From: Pectobacterium sp. PL152
GTDB lineage: Bacteria; Pseudomonadota; Gammaproteobacteria; Enterobacterales; Enterobacteriaceae
Direction of reading: 5' to 3'
Length of the DNA stretch: 64,000 nucleotides
NCBI GenBank assembly: GCA_021907015.1
Contig: CP091064.1
Span: 1,612,001 to 1,676,000, forward strand
The translations under genes were made by a program, and so were the position numbers. The notes beneath the pieces were generated by a model, which had not been told where the DNA came from, ran no database searches, and was given only the letters and a program-made list of their open reading frames with translations. This document shows positions 57,193 through 64,000 of this stretch, one piece after another (position 1 is the stretch's first letter; each line of letters opens with the position of its first letter).

Positions 57193-58068
57193 TTATTTTG
57201 TCTGATTCGCGCTTTTCAACAGTTCATAGGCTGCCTGAATATCCTGCGCTTTGCGCTTGGCCATCTCCATCATCCTTGGCGAAAGTTTCTTGGCGACCAG
57301 CTTATCGGGATGATGCTCACTCATGAGTTTACGGTAGGCGCGCTTAATCGTTGCGGCATCATCGCTGCTACGCACACCCAGCGTACGACAGGCGCTTTCG
57401 ACTGTTAGCCCGCGCGGTGGTGACGCAGGACGCTGACCGCCATAAGAGTGGCCGTTGGAATAGCCATTATTACGACGCTGATGTGATTTACCGTTCTGTC
57501 GTGACTGATTCTGCCGAGACTGTTGCCCCGAGGTACCTTCCATATTTCGCAGGAAAAACTCAAACTGCTCGCGCGTCACGCCCAGCTCATCGGCAATCAC
57601 GTACAACACGCGTCGCTCATTCGGGTGCAAAACGCCATCAACAAATGCGACCTGAAGCTGGATTTCCAGAAACATCTTAATTAAATCAAAGCGTCCCAGA
57701 CAGGCATCACGCAGCTTGCGTAATTTTATGCGCAGAGGGAAATGACCGGCCTTTCCTTCGCGGAAAGCCCTCTGAGCCGCGGTTCTGGCCTCACCAAACA
57801 GCTCAAGGCGATCCATCATTTTGGTCGCGATCTTGATATCGGCCTCCGTCACCCGGCCTTTGGATTTGGTCAGGTGCCCCATGGCTTGAAAGGTCGTGAG
57901 AAAGAACAATGACTGGCGGGTAGACTGAGCCGAAAAATAATCACGGCGACGCGATGCCCGGGCTTTGTCAATCCAATGCCCCATCAGTAAGCCCATGATC
58001 ATTCCCCAGATGCCAGCGCTTGAGACGATTCCCAGCGCTAACCCCAGCAACTTTCCCCAATACCGCAT
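57193..58068 (-). CDS. djlA: DjlA membrane-anchored DnaJ-like co-chaperone
   Basis: DjlA stimulates DnaK at the inner membrane and can induce the Rcs response. The 291-residue protein has an N-terminal membrane helix ([20 protein letters not shown] at about 5-24) and a central TerB-like domain. A Q/N/G-rich linker follows, longer than in E. coli (271 residues total). The C-terminal J domain has the invariant HPD in [14 protein letters not shown] and the end [13 protein letters not shown]. It is convergent with rluA and divergent from lptD, as in E. coli. Confidence 0.97.
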   Translation of the reverse strand: MRYWGKLLGLALGIVSSAGIWGMIMGLLMGHWIDKARASRRRDYFSAQSTRQSLFFLTTFQAMGHLTKSKGRVTEADIKIATKMMDRLELFGEARTAAQRAFREGKAGHFPLRIKLRKLRDACLGRFDLIKMFLEIQLQVAFVDGVLHPNERRVLYVIADELGVTREQFEFFLRNMEGTSGQQSRQNQSRQNGKSHQRRNNGYSNGHSYGGQRPASPPRGLTVESACRTLGVRSSDDAATIKRAYRKLMSEHHPDKLVAKKLSPRMMEMAKRKAQDIQAAYELLKSANQTK

Positions 58069-58253
58069 ATACTCCTCAAATCCTCATGCCGTCAGCCAAA
58101 AATTGCTTTATCATACCTGTCATTTATCTTTGCACCTAACGGCGGTGCGTATAGGCGGTGGGGATTTAACACTGGCGCAACGCTAACGAGTGATATAGTC
58201 TCTGACCGTTTGCCGGCATGATGCCCCTGATGACGGAACACCTGATACCACGT

Positions 58254-60625
58254 ATGAAAAAAAGTTTCCCAACTCTGCTGGCCACTCTGGTTTGGTCGGC
58301 GCTTTACAGCCAGCACGCGCTGGCCGATCTCGCAGAACAGTGCATGCTGGGTGTACCTACGTACAACAGACCGCTGGTTACTGGCGATCCCAATCAGTTG
58401 CCGGTCAATATTCAGGCCGATAAAACCGAAGCCAACTACCCAGACAGCGCCAAATTCACCGGTAATGTTAACATCCAGCAGGGCAACAGTGTCATGACTG
58501 CCGAGCAGGTGGAGCTGAACCAGTTGGATCCGGCAACACAGGGTAGCACACCCACGCGAACCATTACCGCGACGGGAAATGTCCACTACGACGACAATCA
58601 GGTTATCCTGAAAGGCCCTAAAGCCTGGGCCAACCTGAACACCAAAGATACCGACGTCTATGAAGGCGACTATCAGATGGTGGGCCGTCAAGGGCGTGGT
58701 TCCGCCGACAAAATGAAAATGCGTGACAGCAATCGCTACACCATTCTGGAAAACGGCTCCTTCACTTCCTGTCTGCCGGGAGATAATAGCTGGAGTGTCG
58801 TCGGTTCGGAAGTGATTCAAGACAGAGAAGAGCAGGTTGCTGAAATCTGGAACGCGCGTTTCAAGATTGCTGGCGTACCTGTGTTCTACAGCCCGTATTT
58901 GCAGCTTCCTATCGGCGATAAACGACGCTCTGGCTTCCTGATCCCTAATGCGCAATATGGCAGCAGCAATGGTTTTGAACTGCTAACGCCCTATTACTGG
59001 AACATCGCGCCTAATTTTGACGCCACAATCACACCGCATCTGCAAACTAAACGTGGTATGCAGTGGCAGAACGAATTCCGCTACCTGACCACACCGGGCC
59101 TTGGTGTCATTCAGTTCGACTGGCTGCCCAGCGACAATGAATACGCTAAAGTCTCCCCACAGGACGATAACGACACCCGCTGGCTGTTCCATTGGGGTCA
59201 CAGCGGCGTGATGGATCAGGTGTGGCGTTTTAACGCGGACTACACAAAAGTCAGCGACGACCGCTACTTCACCGATCTGGACTCGAATTACGGGTCAACC
59301 ACCGATGGCTACGTCACCCAAAAACTTAGCGTAGGCTATGCGAACCAAAACTGGGACACCGCGCTATCCACCAAACAGTTCCAGGTCTTTTCCAATGCGA
59401 CCAGCCGCGATGTCTATCGTGCTGAGCCGCAGCTCGATATCAATTATTACCAGAATGATATCGGCCCGGTTGATATGCACCTTTATGGTCAGGCGGTAAA
59501 ATTTACCAACGTCAACAACAATCGACCAGAAGCGACTCGTCTGCACGTTGAACCAACGTTGAATCTGCCGTTAGCAAACCGTTGGGCCAGCCTGAATACC
59601 GAAGCCAAGCTATTGGCGACGCACTATCAACAGGACAATCTGGATCGCTATCGTGCGACACCAAGTAGCACTCAAGAAATACAAGATTCAAAAATGCACT
59701 GAAAGACTCGGTGAATCGGGTGATGCCGCAATATAAAATCGATGGCAAGATGGTCTTTGAGCGCGAAATGGACTGGTCTCAGGCTTATACCCAGACGCTG
59801 GAACCTCGCGCGCAGTACTTGTATGTCCCTTATCGCGATCAGAGCAGCATCCATACCTATGACTCCACGCTGATGCAGACCGACTATTCAGGCCTGTTCC
59901 GCGATCGCAGTTACAGCGGTCTGGACCGCATCGCGTCCGCAAATCAGCTTGTGACCGGTGTCACCACGCGTATTTATGATGATGCGTTGGTTGAACGTTT
60001 TAACGCTTCTATTGGTCAAATCTATTACTTTGATCGCCCACGCACGGGTGACCGCAACACGTCGCTCGATAAAAGCGATAACAACGGGAGCCAGGTGTGG
60101 GCCGGTGATTCCTTCCTGAGAATCGATGACAGATGGGGTGTTCGCGGAGGTCTGCAGTATGACAATCGCCTGAACGAAGTCGCACTGGGCGACGCCGTGT
60201 TAGAATACCGTCGTGATGCGGAACGTCTGGTGCAGCTGAATTATCGTTACGCGAGCCCAGAATATATTCGAGACATGATCCCTAATGTCACGAACCCTGG
60301 CTTCCAGCAAGGTATCTCGCAGGTCGGTATCACCGCGAGCTGGCCGATTGTCGAGCGTTGGGCCGTGGTGGGTGCTTATTATTACGACACCAAGGCCAAT
60401 CAGCCGGCGAACCAGCTTATTGGCTTACAGTACAATACCTGCTGTTGGGCCGTGAGCGTCGGTTATGAACGTAAAATTACCGACTGGAACAGCGTCAGCC
60501 GCAGCAGCGAATACGACAACAAAGTGTCGTTTAATATCGAATTACGTGGTTTAAGCAGTAATTACAGTCTGGGTTCTGAAAAAATGTTGCGCTCAGGTAT
60601 TCTGCCTTACCAGCGCGCATTCTGA
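58254..60625 (+). CDS. lptD: LptD LPS-assembly outer membrane protein (frameshifted)
   Basis: LptD is the outer-membrane barrel that, with LptE, inserts lipopolysaccharide into the outer leaflet. I start at [14 protein letters not shown], which gives a normal signal peptide cut near HALA. In-frame ATGs at 58218, 58221 and 58233 would add a polar stretch. The N-terminal LptA-like domain covers about residues 30-200, with the conserved Cys in LAEQC and in [12 protein letters not shown]. The frame breaks at the A run 59690-59694 (one base short). With it restored the protein has 790 residues, ending [14 protein letters not shown]...[10 protein letters not shown]. The adjacent cysteine pair takes part in the LptD disulfides. 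Confidence 0.96.
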
Positions 60626-60714
60626 TGTCACCCAGAGTGTTAGTAGCAAGCAGGCTGTCTCACTGAAACGTTGGAACTTTTAACCCGCCTTGCGGATGAA
60701 ATAATGGGAAAGGT

Positions 60715-62010
60715 ATGAAGAACTGGAGAACGCTTATTCTCGGATTGGCACTGAGTGCCTCTACCGCGTTCGCAGCACCACAGGTGGTTGATAAAGTCGC
60801 AGCAGTGGTCGACAACAGCATCGTGTTGGAAAGTGATGTAAACAGTCTTTTGCAGTCGGTAAAACTGAACGCCCAGCAGGCCGGGCAACAGTTGCCTGAT
60901 GACGCCACGTTGCGCCATCAGATTACTGACCGTTTAATCATGGATAACATCATTTTGCAAATGGCGCAGAAGATGGGTATCCAGGTGACGGATGAGCAAC
61001 TGAATCAGGCAATTACCAATATTGCCGCTCAGAACCGGATGTCTCTGGACCAGCTAAAAAGCCAGCTGGCTTATGAAGGCCTGAACTACAACACCTACCG
61101 TAACCAGATTCGCAAAGAGATGCTGATCTCGGAAGTGCGTAACAACGAAGTTCGTCGTCGCGTTACCGTACTGCCGCAGGAAGTCGATACGCTGGCTAAG
61201 CAGATCGCCAACCAGACCGGTGAAAACGATGAGCTGAACCTGAGCCACATTCTGATCCCATTACCGGAAAACCCGACTCAGCAGCAGGTTGATGAGGCGG
61301 AAAATCTGGCAACGTCGCTGGTGAAACAAATCAGTGAAGGCGCAGATTTTGGTAAGTTGGCCATCACCTATTCGGCTGACTCTCAGGCGCTGAAAGGCGG
61401 CCAGATGGGCTGGGGTAAACTGCAAGAGATCCCAACGCTGTTTGCCGAGCGCTTAACTCAGGCGCAGAGAGGCCAAATCGTCGGTCCGATCCGTTCCGGT
61501 GTAGGTTTCCACATTCTGAAAGTGAACGATATTCGCGGCGGTAACAAAAGCATATCGGTAACCGAAACCCATGCTCGCCATATTCTGATCAAACCGTCTG
61601 TCGTCATGACGGACAGTCAGGCGCAAGCCAAACTGGCCGAAGTGGCACAGCAGATCAAAAACGGCAGCACCGATTTCGTCGCGCAAGCCAAACTGCTTTC
61701 TCAGGATCCGGGTTCAGCGAATCAGGGCGGCGACCTTGGCTGGGCTTCTCCAGATATGTACGATCCGGCCTTCCGCGATGCGCTGTTGAAACTGAAGAAA
61801 GGCGAAATCAGTCAGCCTGTTCATTCCTCTTTTGGCTGGCATCTGATTCAGTTGCTGGATACCCGTCAGGTGGATAAAACCGACGCGGCACAAAAAGAGC
61901 AGGCTTACCGTATGATCTTTAACCGTAAATTCGCCGAAGAAGCACAAACCTGGATGCAGGAACAGCGTGCATCGGCGTATGTCAAAGTGATTAATGGCGC
62001 CACTAACTAA
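60715..62010 (+). CDS. surA: SurA periplasmic chaperone and prolyl isomerase
   Basis: SurA escorts outer-membrane proteins such as LptD through the periplasm. The 431-residue protein has a signal peptide cut at STAFA and an N-terminal chaperone domain ([19 protein letters not shown]). Two parvulin-type PpiC domains follow at about residues 175-275 and 285-385 (each with a LSHILIPLP- or [13 protein letters not shown] start), and a short C-terminal helix. The stop overlaps the pdxA start by one base. Confidence 0.98.
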   Translation: MKNWRTLILGLALSASTAFAAPQVVDKVAAVVDNSIVLESDVNSLLQSVKLNAQQAGQQLPDDATLRHQITDRLIMDNIILQMAQKMGIQVTDEQLNQAITNIAAQNRMSLDQLKSQLAYEGLNYNTYRNQIRKEMLISEVRNNEVRRRVTVLPQEVDTLAKQIANQTGENDELNLSHILIPLPENPTQQQVDEAENLATSLVKQISEGADFGKLAITYSADSQALKGGQMGWGKLQEIPTLFAERLTQAQRGQIVGPIRSGVGFHILKVNDIRGGNKSISVTETHARHILIKPSVVMTDSQAQAKLAEVAQQIKNGSTDFVAQAKLLSQDPGSANQGGDLGWASPDMYDPAFRDALLKLKKGEISQPVHSSFGWHLIQLLDTRQVDKTDAAQKEQAYRMIFNRKFAEEAQTWMQEQRASAYVKVINGATN

Positions 62011-63011
62011 TGCAGACTGAGAGCAATACACCACGCGTTGTGATCACCCCCGGCGAACCCGCCGGGATTGGCCCCGATCTGGTGGTTGCTCTGGCTCAGC
62101 AGGCCTGGCCTGTGGAGCTGGTCATCTGTGCGGATCCTGACCTGTTATTAACTCGCGCATTGCAGCTGTCTATGCCGCTGACATTGCGCGACTATCAACC
62201 CGGCCAGCCCGCACAGCCACAACAGGCAGGTAGCCTCACTATCCTGCCGATCGCCACATCGGCAACCGTCATTGCCAGCCAATTGAATGTCGCTAACAGC
62301 GCTTATGTCGTTGAGACATTGGCTCGTGCTTGCGATGGCTGTCTGAACGGTGAATTCGCCGCGCTGATTACTGGCCCGGTACATAAAGGCATTATCAACG
62401 ATGCTGGTGTTCCATTCAGCGGACACACTGAATTTTTCGCCGATCGCAGCCACTGTGACCGTGTTGTTATGATGCTGGCGACGGAAGAACTGCGTGTTGC
62501 CTTAGCCACCACGCATCTGCCGCTTGCCGCCGTTTCTGCGGCTATTACCCGCCAGAGCCTGCACGAAGTCATCACGATTTTGCACCATGATTTGCAGACA
62601 AAATTCGGCATCGTTCAACCGCAGATTTATGTTTGTGGATTGAACCCTCATGCCGGTGAAGGCGGCCATATGGGCCGTGAAGAGCTGGATGTGATTAACC
62701 CTGCGCTGGACGAACTTCGGCAGCAGGGTATCACGCTGGTTGGGCCGCTGCCTACCGACACGCTTTTCCAGCCCAAATATCTGCAACACGCTGACGCCGT
62801 GTTGGCGATGTACCACGATCAGGGGCTCCCAGTCCTGAAATATCAGGGCTTCGGGCGCGCCGTTAATATCACGCTGGGGTTACCTTTTATTCGCACATCA
62901 GTTGACCACGGAACAGCACTTGAGCTGGCCGCAACGGGCAGTGCCGACCCCGGCAGCTTCATCACGGCATTAAATCTTGCCATTAAAATGATAAAACACA
63001 GTAATGAATAA
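62010..63011 (+). CDS. pdxA: 4-hydroxythreonine-4-phosphate dehydrogenase
   Basis: PdxA is a metal- and NAD-dependent enzyme of pyridoxal phosphate synthesis. The 333-residue protein begins with [18 protein letters not shown] and has [39 protein letters not shown], and [20 protein letters not shown] with metal-binding His. It overlaps surA by one base and rsmA by 8 bases, so the three are translated together. Confidence 0.98.
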   Translation: MQTESNTPRVVITPGEPAGIGPDLVVALAQQAWPVELVICADPDLLLTRALQLSMPLTLRDYQPGQPAQPQQAGSLTILPIATSATVIASQLNVANSAYVVETLARACDGCLNGEFAALITGPVHKGIINDAGVPFSGHTEFFADRSHCDRVVMMLATEELRVALATTHLPLAAVSAAITRQSLHEVITILHHDLQTKFGIVQPQIYVCGLNPHAGEGGHMGREELDVINPALDELRQQGITLVGPLPTDTLFQPKYLQHADAVLAMYHDQGLPVLKYQGFGRAVNITLGLPFIRTSVDHGTALELAATGSADPGSFITALNLAIKMIKHSNE

Positions 63012-63822
63012 TCGCGTACACCAAGGTCACTTCGCCCGTAAACGTTTTGGGCAAAACTTTTTAAACGATCACTTCGTGATCGATAGCATCGTCTCGGCTA
63101 TTCACCCTCAGCCAGGACAGGCAGTCGTAGAGATCGGCCCCGGCCTCGGTGCACTGACCGCGCCTGTCGGCGAACGGATGGATCGTTTCACCGTTATTGA
63201 GCTGGACAGGGATCTGGCCGCGCGGTTGGAAACACATCCGACGCTGAAAGATAAGCTGACAATTATTCAGCAAGATGCCATGACGATCGATTTCGCCGCG
63301 CTCGCTGAGCAAGCCGGCCAACCGCTGCGCGTTTTTGGCAACCTGCCGTATAATATTTCCACACCGCTGATGTTCCACCTGTTCAGCTATACTCAATCTA
63401 TCCACGACATGCACTTTATGTTGCAGAAAGAAGTGGTTAACCGTTTGGTTGCAGGGCCGAACAGCAAAGCGTTCGGACGCCTGAGCGTTATGGCGCAGTA
63501 TTATTGTCAGGTGATTCCGGTGCTTGAAGTGCCGCCAGAGGCCTTCAAGCCCGCACCTAAAGTTGATTCCGCCGTAGTGCGGCTCGTGCCTCATGCCGAG
63601 ATCCCCTACCCGGTCAGCGACATTCGCGTGCTAAGCCGCATCACGACGGAAGCATTTAACCAGCGCCGTAAGACACTGCGTAACAGTCTGGGCAATCTGT
63701 TCACCCCAGACGTGCTCGCTGAACTGGGGATCGATGCCACCAGCCGCGCAGAGAATGTGTCCGTTGAGCAATATTGCCGATTGGCTAACTGGTTAAGTGA
63801 GCATCCGGCAAAACAGGAATAA
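63004..63822 (+). CDS. rsmA: 16S rRNA dimethyladenosine transferase RsmA (KsgA)
   Basis: RsmA dimethylates A1518 and A1519 of 16S rRNA during late 30S assembly. The 272-residue protein has [16 protein letters not shown] near the N-terminus, the SAM motif [14 protein letters not shown] at about residues 41-54, the acidic [10 protein letters not shown] loop and the catalytic [14 protein letters not shown]. The end is typical ([10 protein letters not shown]). Confidence 0.98.
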   Translation: MNNRVHQGHFARKRFGQNFLNDHFVIDSIVSAIHPQPGQAVVEIGPGLGALTAPVGERMDRFTVIELDRDLAARLETHPTLKDKLTIIQQDAMTIDFAALAEQAGQPLRVFGNLPYNISTPLMFHLFSYTQSIHDMHFMLQKEVVNRLVAGPNSKAFGRLSVMAQYYCQVIPVLEVPPEAFKPAPKVDSAVVRLVPHAEIPYPVSDIRVLSRITTEAFNQRRKTLRNSLGNLFTPDVLAELGIDATSRAENVSVEQYCRLANWLSEHPAKQE

Positions 63823-63834
63823 CTGGAGTTCATC

Positions 63835-64000
63835 ATGATTAATGCGCCCCGTGTTTGTGTACAGGTTCAGAGCTTCTACGTGGAATCACAATCGGAGCCT
63901 GATGAAGAACGTTTCGTGTTTGCTTACACGATTACGGTTCGCAATCTGGGGCGTCATGAAGTCCAGCTTTTGGGGCGTTATTGGCTGATCACCAACGGTA
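63835..64000 (+). CDS. apaG: ApaG, N-terminal part
   Basis: ApaG is a small FN3-like protein, often coded with apaH, of uncertain role. The visible 55 codons read [20 protein letters not shown] and later [19 protein letters not shown], as in the family. TGGAG stands about 9 bases ahead of the ATG, 12 bases after the rsmA stop. The window ends inside the gene, and apaH would be expected next. Confidence 0.96.
   Translation, partial: MINAPRVCVQVQSFYVESQSEPDEERFVFAYTITVRNLGRHEVQLLGRYWLITNG

Overview
This is a chromosomal core region of an enterobacterium, most likely a soft-rot plant pathogen of the Pectobacterium group. The gene order is close to the E. coli segment from secA back through the dcw cluster to cra and ilvIH, then leu, sgrR-thi and polB to apaG. 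It also has features typical of the soft-rot group: a secreted or periplasmic GH43 glycosidase, ERIC elements, tryptophanase next to a chemoreceptor, and a DUF721/DciA-type gene between secM and lpxC. The genus is inferred from protein resemblance, not from a search.

Layout. 1-1552: secA start, secM, and a divergent DUF721 gene. 1565-19508 (minus strand): lpxC and the full division and cell wall cluster mraZ-rsmH-ftsL-ftsI-murE-murF-mraY-murD-ftsW-murG-murC-ddlB-ftsQ-ftsA-ftsZ, with its promoter and MraZ boxes. 20304-26489: alaE, cra, ilvIH and an acyl-CoA ligase standing where E. coli has leuO. 26655-31655: leuL-leuABCD with attenuator and terminator. 31675-37850: an AzlCD-type branched-chain amino acid exporter, an AraC regulator, a chemoreceptor, and tnaA behind a TnaC-like leader. 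37925-43405: SgrS/SgrT, sgrR, and a TPP riboswitch ahead of thiBPQ. 43410-47783: GH43 enzyme, an enlarged ERIC element, ivbL-ilvBN. 47819-64000: yabI, a GGDEF protein, a second ERIC element, polB, rapA, rluA, djlA, and the lptD-surA-pdxA-rsmA-apaG run.

Common themes. The dcw cluster makes lipid II and the septal machinery. IlvIH, IlvBN, LeuABCD and AzlCD are all branched-chain amino acid genes, and Cra and AlaE are also metabolic. Regulation by nascent peptide or leader RNA is unusually frequent: SecM, LeuL, TnaC, IvbL, SgrS/SgrT and the TPP riboswitch.

Data quality. Sixteen genes, including the essential murG, mraY, murF and lptD, carry about 21 one- or two-base length errors, nearly all in short homopolymers. 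This looks like sequencing error, so these genes are annotated across the breaks. In mraY, sgrR, azlC, azlD and murG the errors cancel out and leave a garbled internal segment.

No wholly new multi-gene system was found. The most novel small-scale signals are a tandem duplication of the SgrS pairing region and the TnaC-like leader with a C-terminal extension.
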